A stretch of 64,000 nucleotides of DNA from Acidovorax sp. 69 (GTDB lineage Bacteria; Pseudomonadota; Gammaproteobacteria; Burkholderiales; Burkholderiaceae_C), in contig NZ_PGEP01000001.1 of NCBI RefSeq assembly GCF_002797445.1, positions 2,976,501-3,040,500 of the forward strand, given 5' to 3'. Both the position numbers and the translations under genes were made by a program. Each line of letters starts with the position of its first letter. The first letter of the stretch is position 1. The notes under the pieces are model-generated. The model ran no database searches, was not told the origin of the DNA, and saw only the letters and a program-made list of their open reading frames with translations. Shown in pieces: positions 1 through 9,858 of this stretch.

Positions 1-900
1 CTCTGCACCGCCCTGCATCTTGTCCACCGACGCGCCGCCGGTGGCGCAGGTCACGTTCTTCAAGGCCGGGGTCTTGCCCGACAGTTCAGGCAGCTTCTCG
101 GTACACAGCGCATCGCCACCGAAGAACTTCACGTTGCCCAGGCCCAGTTGCTCCATCTGGCGCAGCATGGGGCCCGCCTGCGCATCCAGGCCGCCGTAGA
201 AAATCGCGTCCGGCTTCTTGTTCTTGATGGCCGTGAGGATGGCCATGAAATCAGTGGCCTTGTCGTTGGTGAACTCCTCACCCACCACCTTCAGGCCCTT
301 CTGCAGCGCAGTGGCCTTGAAGACGGACGCAACACCTTGGCCGTAGGCCGTGCGGTCGTCAATGATGGCCACCGACTTGAGCTTGAGGTGGTCGGCACCA
401 AACAGCGCCAACGCAGCGCCCAGGGCGTTGTCGTTGGCAATCAGGCGGAAGGACGTCTTGTAGCCGGGCTTGGTCAGATCGGGGTTGGAGGCCGATGCCG
501 TGATGTGCGGCAGGCCGCACTTGTCGTACACCGACGAGGCCGGGATGGAGGTACCCGACTGCAGATGGCCGACCACGCCCGCCACCTTCTGGTCGCACAG
601 TTTTTGCGCCACAGCGGTGGCCTGGCGTGGGTCGCCCGCGTCGTCTTCCGCCGCAATTTCGAACTTGATCTTCTTGCCACCGATCACGAGGTTCTGGGCG
701 TTGAGATCGTCAATGGCCAATCGCACACCGTTTTCAGTGTCCTTGCCGATGTGGGCAATGCCGCCAGACACAGGGCCAGCGTGGGCGATCTTGACGGTCT
801 GCACATCCTGGGCGACAGCGCCAGCCGAGGCCAGCGAACAGGCCACCAGGGTGGCCAGCGCGGAAAGCGAGAAAAAGGGCGAAGAAGAGGAACGCAGCAC
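1..900 (-). CDS. Branched-chain amino acid ABC transporter substrate-binding protein (LivK-type), 3' end outside window
   Basis: Periplasmic binding protein of the LivK/Leu-Ile-Val receptor family (PBP1 fold), which would deliver amino acids or related acids to a LivHMGF-type ABC importer. The first 300 codons are present; the gene runs off the left edge. The chosen start is GTG at 900, with GGAGA about nine bases upstream; an ATG is not available in the right place. Residues 1-32 form a signal peptide ending near AGAVAQ, followed by the mature start DVQTVKIAHAGPVSGGIAHI, typical for the family. No permease or ATPase genes adjoin it here, so it may be an orphan receptor or belong to genes to the left. 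The exact ligand cannot be read from sequence. Confidence 0.9.
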   Translation of the reverse strand, partial: MLRSSSSPFFSLSALATLVACSLASAGAVAQDVQTVKIAHAGPVSGGIAHIGKDTENGVRLAIDDLNAQNLVIGGKKIKFEIAAEDDAGDPRQATAVAQKLCDQKVAGVVGHLQSGTSIPASSVYDKCGLPHITASASNPDLTKPGYKTSFRLIANDNALGAALALFGADHLKLKSVAIIDDRTAYGQGVASVFKATALQKGLKVVGEEFTNDKATDFMAILTAIKNKKPDAIFYGGLDAQAGPMLRQMEQLGLGNVKFFGGDALCTEKLPELSGKTPALKNVTCATGGASVDKMQGGAE

Positions 901-1132
901 GGTGAATGTCTCCAGAATCGAAAAAAGCAGACCCCGCCGCACCAACATGGGGCGCAGCGAAGCCCCGCATCGTAGCCACCCTCCCCGCCCACAACCGCCA
1001 ATCGCTAAGCAAACTTAGCAATTTGCTCAAGCATTAACGTGGCTAATGGAGCCCCGGGGAGTTCCCTGCCCTGTGCACGACCTCAGGGGCGCCCTACCCA
1101 TCTGGCCGTGCGCGCTGGGATAATCACGCCCC

Positions 1133-3139
1133 ATGTCCCTCCTGCCCCACCAGCTCGAACTGCTCTCGCCCGCGCGCGACGCAGACATTGGCATCGAAGC
1201 CATCAACCACGGCGCAGATGCCGTTTATATCGGCGGCCCCGCGTTCGGCGCGCGTGCCAGTGCGGGCAACGACATCCGGGACATCGAGCGCCTGGTCAAG
1301 CACGCGCACCGCTTCAACAGCCGCATCTTCATCACGCTCAACACCATCCTGCGCGATGATGAACTGGAAGCCGCGCGCCAGATGGCCTGGCAGGTGTACG
1401 AGGCCGGGGCCGACGCCCTCATCATCCAGGACATGGGCCTGCTTGCCATCGACGACATGCCGCCCATCCAGCTGCACGCCAGCACCCAGACCGACATACG
1501 CACGCCCGAGAAGGCGCGCTTTTTGCAGGACGCAGGCCTGTCGCAGATCGTGCTGGCGCGCGAGTTGACGGTGCAGCAGATCGCAGCCGTGCACAAAGCT
1601 CTGGGCCCGGTGGATGCCCCCGGCCGCGCCAACATCGAGTTCTTCGTCCACGGTGCGCTGTGCGTGGCCTACAGCGGCCAGTGCAACATCAGCCACGCGC
1701 AGACCGGGCGCAGCGCCAACCGGGGCGACTGCAGCCAAGCCTGCCGCCTGCCCTACCAGGTGACTGACGCGCAGGGCCGCTTCATTGCGCATGACAAGCA
1801 TGTGCTCTCGATGAAGGACAACAACCAGAGCGACAACCTTCGCGCCCTCATTGATGCGGGCGTGCGCAGCTTCAAGATCGAAGGGCGCTACAAGGACATG
1901 GGCTATGTGAAGAACATCACCGCCCACTACCGCACGCTCATTGACGAGATTCTGGAAGAACGCGAAACCTCGGGCCACCCACTGTCGCGCTCGTCCAGCG
2001 GCAGCACCCGCTTCACCTTCACGCCCAACCCGCTGCAGAATTTCAACCGCGAGTTCACCGACTACTTCGTGACCGGCCGAAAGGAAGACATCGGCGCCTT
2101 CGACACCCCCAAGAACCCCGGCCAGGCCATTGGCTGGGTGACCAAAGTCGGCCCCGACTTCGTGGAGCTGGAAGTGAGCGACCCGGCCACCGTGCTGCAC
2201 AACGGCGACGGCCTGTGCTACTACGACCTGCACAAGGAACTGGTGGGCATGGCCATCAACGTGGCCGAGCCGGTGTCCGCGCGCAGCGTGGGGCACTGGC
2301 GCGTCTATCCGAAAGACCCGATGGAGGGATTCAAGGACCTGCGCAAGGGCACCGAGGTCAACCGCAACCGCGACATGGACTGGGTGCGCACGCTGGAGAA
2401 AAAGTCCAGCGACCGCCGCATCGGCCTGTGGGCGCACCTGAGCGAAACCCCTGCGGGCTTCAGCCTGATGCTGACCGACGAAGACGGCAACGTGGGCTGC
2501 TCTGCAGTGAAGCACGCCCACCAGGCCGCCAGCGATGCCGCCAAGGCCGAAGCCAGCCTGCGCGAGCAGTTGGGCCGCTTTGGCGCCACCATCTTTGCAG
2601 TGCACGACATCGCGCTCTCGCTGTCGCAGCCCTGGTTTGTGCCGGCCTCGGTGCTCAACGCGCTGCGGCGCGACGCGCTGGCCGACCTGGAAACCCAGCG
2701 CGCAAGCAACTTTGTGCGCCTTCCGCGCGCCACACCGGTCGAGCCGCCCGCCCCCTACCCCGACGACACGCTGAGCTTTCTGGGCAACGTGTTCAACCAC
2801 AAGGCGCACGATTTTTACGTGCGCCACGGCGTCAAGGTGATCGATGCGGCCTACGAGGCGCATGAGGAAGAAGGCGAAGTCAGCCTCATGATCACCAAAC
2901 ACTGCGTGCGCTTTTCGATGAGCCTGTGCCCCAAGCAGGCCAAGGGCGTGACGGGCGTGCAGGGCACCATCAAGGCCGAACCCTTGATGTTGATCAATGG
3001 CAAGGAGAAGCTGACCTTGCGCTTTGACTGCAAGCCCTGTGAAATGCACGTGGTGGGCAAGATCAAGCGCCAGGTGCTGAACCAGGCCAAAGACATCCCG
3101 CTGACCTTCTACAAAGCCCGGCCGCAGAGCGCGCACTGA
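1133..3139 (+). CDS. rlhA: Peptidase U32 family protein, probable 23S rRNA C2501 hydroxylation protein RlhA
   Basis: A 668-residue U32-family protein. Its length and two-part build match E. coli RlhA (YdcP, about 650 residues), needed for hydroxylation of 23S rRNA C2501, rather than the shorter TrhP (about 450). The N-terminal half starts with HQLELLSPARD and contains GADAVYIGGPAFGARA. The conserved cysteine region around residues 180-205 (ALCVAYSGQC, then RGDCSQACRLPY) could bind an iron-sulfur cluster. The C-terminal part contains the U32-associated domain seen in long members. ATG 1133 has no Shine-Dalgarno sequence; a GATAAT box ends eight bases upstream, so the mRNA may be leaderless. 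It is divergent from the binding-protein gene on its left and is followed closely by the P-type ATPase gene. RlhA function is inferred from family and length. Confidence 0.85.
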   Translation: MSLLPHQLELLSPARDADIGIEAINHGADAVYIGGPAFGARASAGNDIRDIERLVKHAHRFNSRIFITLNTILRDDELEAARQMAWQVYEAGADALIIQDMGLLAIDDMPPIQLHASTQTDIRTPEKARFLQDAGLSQIVLARELTVQQIAAVHKALGPVDAPGRANIEFFVHGALCVAYSGQCNISHAQTGRSANRGDCSQACRLPYQVTDAQGRFIAHDKHVLSMKDNNQSDNLRALIDAGVRSFKIEGRYKDMGYVKNITAHYRTLIDEILEERETSGHPLSRSSSGSTRFTFTPNPLQNFNREFTDYFVTGRKEDIGAFDTPKNPGQAIGWVTKVGPDFVELEVSDPATVLHNGDGLCYYDLHKELVGMAINVAEPVSARSVGHWRVYPKDPMEGFKDLRKGTEVNRNRDMDWVRTLEKKSSDRRIGLWAHLSETPAGFSLMLTDEDGNVGCSAVKHAHQAASDAAKAEASLREQLGRFGATIFAVHDIALSLSQPWFVPASVLNALRRDALADLETQRASNFVRLPRATPVEPPAPYPDDTLSFLGNVFNHKAHDFYVRHGVKVIDAAYEAHEEEGEVSLMITKHCVRFSMSLCPKQAKGVTGVQGTIKAEPLMLINGKEKLTLRFDCKPCEMHVVGKIKRQVLNQAKDIPLTFYKARPQSAH

Positions 3140-3175
3140 CGCACCGGCGTGCGGCCGTTTCTTTCCGACTGCCGC

Positions 3176-5869
3176 ATGCCCCCTTCCAACGCCCCCCACC
3201 TCCACCCACCAGAGGCAGTCGCCCAGGCCCACGGCGTCGACCCTGACGCAGGCCTGCATGCCGACGAGGCCCTGCGCCGTAGCGCCACCCACGGCGCCAA
3301 CGAATTGGCCGCATCGCAAGACCGCCCCTGGTGGCGCTTGTTGGCCGACCAGTTCAAGGACTTCATGGTGCTGGTGCTGCTGGGCGCGGCCGTTATCTCA
3401 GGGCTGGTGGGTGAAGTCACCGACACGCTGGTGATCCTGGTCATCGTGGTGCTCAACGCCGTCATCGGCTTTGTGCAGGCCTGGCGCGCCGACCAGGCCA
3501 TGGCAGCGCTGCGCCAGCTGGCTGCAGCGCACGCCACGGTGCTGCGCAGCGGTGCCGTGCAGGTGGTGCCCGCCACGGTGCTGGTGCCCGGCGATATCGT
3601 GCTGCTGGAGGCTGGCAACCAGATCCCGGCAGACCTGCGGCTGATCGAGATTGCACAGCTGCAGGTGGATGAATCGGCCCTCACGGGCGAATCCGTCACC
3701 GTCGCCAAACAGACCGAAGCCCTGGCCGCCGAGGACGTGGGCGCACTGGGCGACCGTACCAACATGGCCTTCAAGGGCACCACCGCCACCCACGGGCGGG
3801 CGCGTGGGCTGGTGGTGGCCACCGGCATGCACACCGAGCTGGGCAAGGTGGCCACACTGCTCGACACCGGCGACCGCAGCACCCCGCTGCAGTTGCGCCT
3901 GGCGGCCTTTGGCAAACGGCTGGCGCTGGCGGTGCTGGGCATCTGCGCGGTGATTTTTGTGGTGGGCGTGCTGCGCGGCGAAGCGCCTCTGCTCATGGCA
4001 CTCACGGCCATCAGCCTGGCCGTGGCAGCCATCCCCGAGGCCCTGCCTGCCGTGGTCACAGTGTTGCTGGCCCTGGGCGCACGCCGCATGGTGGCAGTGC
4101 ATGCGCTGGTGCGGCGACTGCCGTCGGTGGAGACCTTGGGCTCGGTCACCACCATCTGCTCGGACAAAACGGGCACCCTGACGCAAAACCGCATGCACGC
4201 CGAGCTGCTGATGGCCCACGGCGTCCGCTGGGTGCCTGGCGACCCCCTGCCCGGCCCGGCCCACGCCGAGGCCTTGCGCGCCGCCGCGCTGTGCAACGAC
4301 GCCACGCTCCAGGCGCAGAACGAAGAGGGCCAGTCGGGCACCCACTGGCAAGGCGACCCAACCGAAACCGCGCTGGTGCTGGCCGCCCACGCAGGGGGCC
4401 TGGACAAGGCCCAGCTCGACACCGCCAGCCCCCGCGTGCAGGAGCAGCCGTTTGACTCCGACCGCAAGCGCATGACCACGTTTCATCGCGATGCCCACGG
4501 TTTTATGGCCTACACCAAGGGCGCGCCGGAATCGGTATTGCCCCGCTGCACCGCCCACTGGACGCCCGAGGGCACTGCTGCACTCGACACCGCCAAGGTC
4601 CTCTCCACCGCCCAGCAACTCGCCGCCCAGGGCCTGCGCGTGCTGGCCCTGGCCCGCCGCAGCCACGCGCGCCTGCCCGACACCAACGACATCGACGCGG
4701 TGGAAAACCAGCTGGAGCTGCTAGGCCTGATCGCCCTCATCGACCCACCCCGCCCCGAGGCCCAGGCCGCAGTGCGCGACTGCATCAGCGCAGGCATCAC
4801 CCCGGTGATGATCACCGGCGACCACCCCGCCACCGCCCGCGCCATTGCACACCGCCTGGGCATTGTGAAGAGTAGCGATGCCCCTGTGCTCACCGGCGCC
4901 GACCTGGCCACGCTCGACGATGCCGCGCTGCGAGCCCGCGTTGAGCAGGTGCAGGTGTATGCCCGCGTGGACCCGGCGCAAAAAATCCGCATCGTAGAAG
5001 CCTTGCAGGCCCAGGGCCACTTCGTGGCCATGACGGGCGACGGCGTGAACGACGCACCCGCCCTCAAGCGCGCCGACATCGGCATTGCCATGGGCCAGGG
5101 CGGCACCGACGTGGCGCGCGAGGCATCCAGCCTGGTGCTGCTGGACGACAACTTCGCCACCATCGTTGCCGCCGTGCGCGAAGGCCGCCGCATCTACGAC
5201 AACATCCGCAAGTTTGTGCGCTACGCGATGACGGGCAACTCGGGCGAGATCTGGACCATCTTCCTCGCTCCACTGCTCCTCTTGCCCATTCCGCTGTTGC
5301 CCATCCACATCCTGTGGGTCAACCTGGTGACCGACGGCCTGCCGGGCCTGGCGCTGGCGGCAGAACCGGCGGAGCGAGGCATCATGCAACGCCCGCCCCG
5401 CGCACCGCGCGAGAGCCTGTTTGCCCACGGCATGTGGCAGCACATTTTGGGCGTGGGCCTGCTCATTGGTGGGCTGTGCCTGGCGGTGCAGGCCTGGGCG
5501 CTGCACACCGGCCACGCGCACTGGCAGACCATGGTGTTCACCGTGCTCACGCTGGCGCAGATGGCGCATGTCATCGCCATCCGTTCCGAATCCGAACCCC
5601 TCTGGCGCCTGGGCCTGCTGAGCAACCGCCCGCTGCTGGGCGCCGTGCTGCTCACCTTTGCGCTGCAGATGGCCACCATCTATGTGCCCTGGCTCAACCC
5701 CATCTTCCGCACCGAGCCGCTGAGCCTGGGCGAGCTGGCGCTGTGCATTGGTGCCGCGCTGGTGGTGCTCGTGGTCGTGGAAATCGAGAAGGCCTGGCGC
5801 CGCAGCCAGCACGCGCGGCGCACCAGCCCAGAGCCCACCGACAGCGCCATGGACGAGCCGGCTGCCTGA
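3176..5869 (+). CDS. Calcium-type (P2A-like) cation-transporting P-type ATPase
   Basis: Integral membrane ATP-driven cation pump of 897 residues. It has an N-terminal cation-ATPase domain, the actuator motif TGES (LTGESVTV), the phosphorylation motif DKTGTLT with Asp330, the hinge MTGDGVNDAPALKRADIGIA, and the C-terminal transmembrane cation-ATPase domain. The M4 motif reads AIPEALPAV, close to the PEGLP of calcium pumps, so calcium or manganese export is the best guess. The ATG at 3176 is preferred; a GTG at 3149 in frame is an alternative that would add nine residues. It lies 36 bases after rlhA and is probably co-transcribed with it. No heavy-metal-associated domain or CPx motif is present, which argues against a copper or zinc pump. 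Confidence 0.9.
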   Translation: MPPSNAPHLHPPEAVAQAHGVDPDAGLHADEALRRSATHGANELAASQDRPWWRLLADQFKDFMVLVLLGAAVISGLVGEVTDTLVILVIVVLNAVIGFVQAWRADQAMAALRQLAAAHATVLRSGAVQVVPATVLVPGDIVLLEAGNQIPADLRLIEIAQLQVDESALTGESVTVAKQTEALAAEDVGALGDRTNMAFKGTTATHGRARGLVVATGMHTELGKVATLLDTGDRSTPLQLRLAAFGKRLALAVLGICAVIFVVGVLRGEAPLLMALTAISLAVAAIPEALPAVVTVLLALGARRMVAVHALVRRLPSVETLGSVTTICSDKTGTLTQNRMHAELLMAHGVRWVPGDPLPGPAHAEALRAAALCNDATLQAQNEEGQSGTHWQGDPTETALVLAAHAGGLDKAQLDTASPRVQEQPFDSDRKRMTTFHRDAHGFMAYTKGAPESVLPRCTAHWTPEGTAALDTAKVLSTAQQLAAQGLRVLALARRSHARLPDTNDIDAVENQLELLGLIALIDPPRPEAQAAVRDCISAGITPVMITGDHPATARAIAHRLGIVKSSDAPVLTGADLATLDDAALRARVEQVQVYARVDPAQKIRIVEALQAQGHFVAMTGDGVNDAPALKRADIGIAMGQGGTDVAREASSLVLLDDNFATIVAAVREGRRIYDNIRKFVRYAMTGNSGEIWTIFLAPLLLLPIPLLPIHILWVNLVTDGLPGLALAAEPAERGIMQRPPRAPRESLFAHGMWQHILGVGLLIGGLCLAVQAWALHTGHAHWQTMVFTVLTLAQMAHVIAIRSESEPLWRLGLLSNRPLLGAVLLTFALQMATIYVPWLNPIFRTEPLSLGELALCIGAALVVLVVVEIEKAWRRSQHARRTSPEPTDSAMDEPAA

Positions 5870-6038
5870 AAGAGTCCAGGGCGCACAAGAGCGTCATAAG
5901 CACATAGCCAACGATTCGATGACGCCACGGGTCCAGGGTGCCAGAATGGCCCGCGCCATCGGCACATCGAGCCTCGTCCAGCAATGGGCTGAGCCCCGTT
6001 GTTCCACTTCCATTCCTTCAACGAAAGAGACAGCACCC

Positions 6039-7322
6039 ATGCACATCGAAACCCTGGCCGTCCACGCAGGCTACAGCCCCGACCCCACCACCAAGGCCGC
6101 GGCCGTGCCCATCTACCAGACCGTGGCCTACGCGTTTGACAGCGCCCAGCACGGTGCGGACCTGTTCGATTTGAAGGTGCCGGGCAACATCTACACCCGC
6201 ATCATGAACCCCACCACCGACGTGCTTGAAAAGCGCGTCGCGGCGCTCGAAGGCGGCATCGCCGCGTTGGCAGTAGCCTCGGGCATGGCAGCCATCACCT
6301 ATGCCATTCAGACCATTGCCGAGGCGGGCGACAACATCGTGTCGGCCAGCACGCTGTATGGCGGCACCTACAACCTGTTTGCCCACACGCTGCCCCAGCA
6401 GGGCATTACCACGCGCTTTGCCGACCCGCGCGACCCGGCCAGTTTTGCGCAGCACATCGATGCGCGCACCAAGGCCATCTTCATCGAGTCCATCGGCAAC
6501 CCGCTGGGCAACGTGACGGACATCCGCGCCCTGGCCGACGTGGCCCATGCGCACGGCATTCCGCTGATCGTCGACAACACCGTGCCCAGCCCCTACCTGC
6601 TGCGCCCCATCGAGCACGGCGCCGACATCGTGGTGCACTCGCTCACCAAGTACCTGGGCGGCCACGGCAACAGCGTGGGCGGCGCCATCGTGGACAGCGG
6701 CAAGTTCCCGTGGGCCGAGCACAAGGCACGCTTCCCGCGCCTGAATGAGCCCGATGTGAGCTACCACGGCGTGGTCTACACCGAGGCCCTGGGCCCAGCC
6801 GCCTTCATCGGCCGGGCGCGCGTGGTGCCACTGCGCAACACGGGTGCCGCGCTGGCACCGCTCAACGCGTTCTTGATCCTGCAAGGCATCGAAACCCTGG
6901 CGCTGCGCATGGACCGCATCTGCGACAACACGCTGGCCATTGCCAAGTACCTGCAAAGCCACTCCAAGGTGGAATGGGTGCGCTACGCCGGTCTGCCCGA
7001 CCACCCGGACCACGCGCTGGTGCAACGCCAGTCGGGCGGCAAGGCCTCGGGCATTTTGAGCTTTGGCGTGAAGAACAGCGATGCCGACCCGCGCGCCGCA
7101 GGCGCCCGCTTCCTGGACGCACTGCAGCTCTTCACGCGCCTGGTCAACATCGGCGATGCGAAGTCCCTCGCCACGCACCCCGCATCGACCACCCACCGCC
7201 AGCTCAACCCTGAAGAGCTGGCCAAGGCGGGCGTGAGCGAGGGCATGGTGCGGCTGTCGGTGGGCATTGAGCACATCAGCGACCTGCAGGCCGACCTGGC
7301 GCAGGCACTCGACAAGGTGTGA
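6039..7322 (+). CDS. metY: O-acetylhomoserine sulfhydrylase / aminocarboxypropyltransferase
   Basis: PLP-dependent Cys/Met metabolism enzyme of 427 residues that makes homocysteine (or methionine) from O-acetylhomoserine and sulfide (or methanethiol). The start [20 protein letters not shown] and the phrase [20 protein letters not shown] are diagnostic of MetY rather than MetB. The PLP lysine is Lys204 in [14 protein letters not shown] 6039 is preceded by GAAAGAGA as ribosome binding site. The reading frame is open far upstream, but the family start fits 6039. The 169-base gap before it shows no recognisable SAM riboswitch. A perfect 11-bp stem-loop follows the stop codon. Confidence 0.95.
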   Translation: MHIETLAVHAGYSPDPTTKAAAVPIYQTVAYAFDSAQHGADLFDLKVPGNIYTRIMNPTTDVLEKRVAALEGGIAALAVASGMAAITYAIQTIAEAGDNIVSASTLYGGTYNLFAHTLPQQGITTRFADPRDPASFAQHIDARTKAIFIESIGNPLGNVTDIRALADVAHAHGIPLIVDNTVPSPYLLRPIEHGADIVVHSLTKYLGGHGNSVGGAIVDSGKFPWAEHKARFPRLNEPDVSYHGVVYTEALGPAAFIGRARVVPLRNTGAALAPLNAFLILQGIETLALRMDRICDNTLAIAKYLQSHSKVEWVRYAGLPDHPDHALVQRQSGGKASGILSFGVKNSDADPRAAGARFLDALQLFTRLVNIGDAKSLATHPASTTHRQLNPEELAKAGVSEGMVRLSVGIEHISDLQADLAQALDKV

Positions 7323-7330
7323 TGTGCGAA

Positions 7331-7359
7331 TGGCCATGCGCCTCCAAAGCGCATGGCCA
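7331..7359 (+). terminator. Stem-loop after metY
   Basis: A perfect 11-bp inverted repeat TGGCCATGCGC with a 7-base loop lies 9 bases after the metY stop. It lacks an immediate U-run (a short ATTTTT comes about 18 bases later), so it may act as a transcript 3'-end stabiliser or a weak terminator. Confidence 0.5.
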
Positions 7360-7382
7360 GGCACCCTTCATCCCATTTTTGA

Positions 7383-7437
7383 GGCTTTTTGCACCCAAGC
7401 GCTTGTGGAATATGCGCCACCAGCTATATATTCAATA
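7383..7437 (-). repeat. Interspersed repeat, copy 1
   Basis: Read on the minus strand this is ATATAGCTGGTGGCGC followed by ATTCCACAAGCGCTTGGG and AAAAAGCC. It matches the family seen elsewhere in the window: an AT-rich head with ATAGCT, GCGC arm, short spacer, AAGCGCT arm. It lies between metY and egtB, which converge here. Confidence 0.6.
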
Positions 7438-7516
7438 GCAAAAACGCACAAAGGCGTTGCCGAGCCTGCCGACGCGAGGCGGGGCTATGGCAACCCGCGC
7501 CGGGCGCTGGCCACAT

Positions 7517-8713
7517 TCAGCCAAGGTCGCGTGCCAACCGGATGCCGGTGAACTGCCAGCGCGCCGTGGCCGGGAAGAAATTGCGGTAGGTCAGCCGCTC
7601 GTGTCCCGGGGGTGTGGCGCTGGACGAGCCCCGCAGCACGTACTGGTTGACCATGAACTTGCCGTTGTACTCACCCACTGCGCCTTCGGCCACCCGAAAG
7701 CCTGGGTATGGCGCATAGCTGGACTGCGTCCACTGCCAGGCAGCGCCTTGCCACTGCGCCATGCCAGAGGTAGCCTGCGCGGCCGCATGCTCCCATTCAG
7801 CCTCGGTGGGCAGGCGCGCGCCCACCCAGCGCGCGTAGGCATCGGCTTCGTAGTACGACAGATGCAGCACCGGCTGGTTGCCCTGCAACGGCTGCAGGCC
7901 GGCCAGCGTGAATTGGTGCCAGGCCCCATCGATGCGATGCCAGTACAGCGGCTGCTCCAGCCCCAGCGCCGCCCGCCAGTCCCAGCCTTCGGCCAGCCAG
8001 AGCAGCGGATTGCGGTAGCCGCCACCTTCCACAAACGCCAGGTACTCGGCTTGCGTCACCAGCCGCGAGGCCAGCACGTAGGGGCGCAGATACACCCGGT
8101 GGCGCGGGCCCTCGTTGTCAAAGGCAAAACCGCTGCCCGCGTGGCCGATCTCAGTCAGCCCCCCCTCAAAGGGTTGCCACGCCATCGCTTCGGCAGCCTC
8201 TGGCATCACAGCCGCTGAAGCATCGGCATAGGCCGGAAACAAGGGGTTGCAAGACAGCAGGTGCAGGATGTCGGTGAGCATCAGCTCCTGGTGCTGCTGC
8301 TCATGCTGCAGGCCCAGCCCGACCAGGGCGCACAGCGCAGCATCGTGCGCCACCGTGGGCCACAGGCACGCCATGCGGGCATCCACGTCGGCCCGGTAGG
8401 CCAGCACTTCATCCAGAGAAGGGCGCGTGAGCAGCCCGCGCTGGGGGCGCGGGTGCTTGGCACCCACACCGTTGTAATAGGAGTTGAACAGCACCCGGAA
8501 CGCGGGCGCAAACGGTGCAAACCCCGGCTCATGAGATTCGAGCACAAAGGTTTCAAAAAACCAGGTGGTGTGGGCCAGGTGCCATTTGGTGGGACTGGCG
8601 TCCGGCATGGACTGCGCGCCACAGTCCTCGGCAGAAAGGGGGGCAGCCAAAGCCACCGAACGGTTGCGCACGTCGACATAGCGGAATGGCAGCGCGCAGG
8701 AGGTCATGGTCAT
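7517..8713 (-). CDS. egtB: Ergothioneine biosynthesis sulfoxide synthase EgtB
   Basis: Non-haem iron enzyme joining hercynine to a thiol donor (gamma-glutamylcysteine or cysteine) with oxygen during ergothioneine synthesis. The 398 residues show an N-terminal DinB-like helical domain with metal-binding histidines in WHLAHTTWFFE and GLQHEQQHQELMLTDI, then a C-terminal formylglycine-generating-enzyme/sulfatase-modifying domain (PFEGGLTEIGH, PTEAEWEHAA, QYVLRGSS). It is somewhat shorter than mycobacterial EgtB (about 430). It starts 12 bases after the stop of egtD in the same direction, so the two form an operon. No egtC or egtE is nearby; the last C-S lyase step would be encoded elsewhere. The thiol substrate is not decided by the sequence. 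Confidence 0.92.
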   Translation of the reverse strand: MTMTSCALPFRYVDVRNRSVALAAPLSAEDCGAQSMPDASPTKWHLAHTTWFFETFVLESHEPGFAPFAPAFRVLFNSYYNGVGAKHPRPQRGLLTRPSLDEVLAYRADVDARMACLWPTVAHDAALCALVGLGLQHEQQHQELMLTDILHLLSCNPLFPAYADASAAVMPEAAEAMAWQPFEGGLTEIGHAGSGFAFDNEGPRHRVYLRPYVLASRLVTQAEYLAFVEGGGYRNPLLWLAEGWDWRAALGLEQPLYWHRIDGAWHQFTLAGLQPLQGNQPVLHLSYYEADAYARWVGARLPTEAEWEHAAAQATSGMAQWQGAAWQWTQSSYAPYPGFRVAEGAVGEYNGKFMVNQYVLRGSSSATPPGHERLTYRNFFPATARWQFTGIRLARDLG

Positions 8714-8725
8714 TTGAGAAAACCG

Positions 8726-9643
8726 TTAGGGGCGGGCATGCACCACCGCAAACCATCCCCGCTCGTCCGTCCATGCCTGGGCCTGCGCGAAACCTGCACG
8801 CGCCAGCATGTCGGTGAACACGGGCAATGGGTATTTGTAGCTGTTTTCAGTGTGGATGCGCTCCCCCTGGTCAAACCTTCGACCGCCGCCGGGCCAGCGC
8901 ACCTCGGTATCGGACACGGCCTCCAGGTGCATTTCAATGCGCGACGCCTCGGTATTGAAGAACGCCCGGTGCTGCCACTGTTCTAGGTCGAAGTCGCTGC
9001 CGATCAAGCGGTTCACATGGCGCAGCACGTTGCGGTTGAACTCCGCCGTTACACCGGCAGCATCGTCGTACGCAGCCTCCAGCACCGCCACATCCTTGGG
9101 CAGATCGATACCGATGAGCAACCCGCCGTCGTCCTCAATCAGCTCACGCATATGGGTTAGCAGCTCCAGCGCATGCGGCGGATCGAAGTTGCCGATGGAG
9201 GAGCCCGGGTAAAACACCAGCCGTCCGGTGCGGGGAATGTCATTGGGCAGCGCCACGCCCAGGGTCATGTCGCCACCCACGGCGCGTGCGTCCAGCGCAG
9301 GGAAGTCATCACGAAGCCCCTGCACGGCCGCCTCCAGAAAGTCTGCCGAGATATCAACCCCCACAAAACAGGCCGGCTGCACCAGACGGCACAGGGTGCG
9401 GGCCTTCTGGCAGTTGCCCGCGCCCAGTTCGATCAGGGTGCGGCCAGGGCCCACCGCGCCCGCAATGCTGGCCGCATGCGCCTGCATCAACCCCACTTCG
9501 GTACGCGTGGGGTAATACTCTGGCAGCCGTGTAATGGCCTCAAAGAGCTGAGAGCCGTGCTGGTCGTAGAAGTATTTGGGAGAGATGCGCGCGGGCCGCT
9601 GGGTCAGACCGTGCGTGATGTCGGCGTGGCGAGGCATGAGCAT
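8726..9643 (-). CDS. egtD: L-histidine N-alpha-methyltransferase EgtD
   Basis: SAM-dependent enzyme that trimethylates histidine to hercynine, the first step of ergothioneine synthesis. The 305 residues carry the family N-terminus PARISPKYFYDQHGSQLFE, the ITRLPEYYPTRTE motif, the SAM site LIELGAGNCQKARTL and the later FYPGSSIGNFDP and NRNVLRHVNRLIGSDFD motifs that build the histidine pocket. It is the first gene of the egtD-egtB pair. Two in-frame ATGs lie at 9643 and 9637; there is no strong ribosome binding site for either. Cytoplasmic. Confidence 0.94.
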   Translation of the reverse strand: MLMPRHADITHGLTQRPARISPKYFYDQHGSQLFEAITRLPEYYPTRTEVGLMQAHAASIAGAVGPGRTLIELGAGNCQKARTLCRLVQPACFVGVDISADFLEAAVQGLRDDFPALDARAVGGDMTLGVALPNDIPRTGRLVFYPGSSIGNFDPPHALELLTHMRELIEDDGGLLIGIDLPKDVAVLEAAYDDAAGVTAEFNRNVLRHVNRLIGSDFDLEQWQHRAFFNTEASRIEMHLEAVSDTEVRWPGGGRRFDQGERIHTENSYKYPLPVFTDMLARAGFAQAQAWTDERGWFAVVHARP

Positions 9644-9794
9644 GATTCAGGGAAACGTTGGGTGCGGCAGCGCCGCCGGGTAGTCAACAAAGGCAGAGGC
9701 ACCAGGGGCGCGCGCACCATGCACGCCCCCCATACCAATGTTCCATTGTGCGTTGCCTCACCAATGCCTGTGTGTAGGTCATTTCCCCACCCAC

Positions 9795-9830
9795 AAAAAA
9801 AGGGCTGGCGCCTGTGCGCCAGCCCTTTTT
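9795..9830 (-). terminator. Intrinsic terminator (bidirectional shape), end of ompW transcript
   Basis: A 10-bp perfect stem GGGCTGGCGC with a 4-base loop CTGT, flanked by an A-run on one side and a T-run on the other. In the minus direction it follows ompW and ends in T residues. It could also stop plus-strand transcripts. Confidence 0.85.
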
Positions 9831-9858
9831 CCCTTGGAGAACTCTCGCTGTCAGGAAT

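Noticed and set aside
1124..3319. Very long open frame (over 700 codons) antisense to rlhA
   Set aside because: GC-rich coding DNA often leaves one antisense frame open. The translation is rich in His, Ala, Val, Gly and Arg with no family resemblance, while rlhA on the other strand has clear motifs.
5870..6038. Possible SAM riboswitch or Met regulatory element before metY
   Set aside because: No SAM-I or SAM-II like core and no terminator/antiterminator pair could be found in the 169-base gap.
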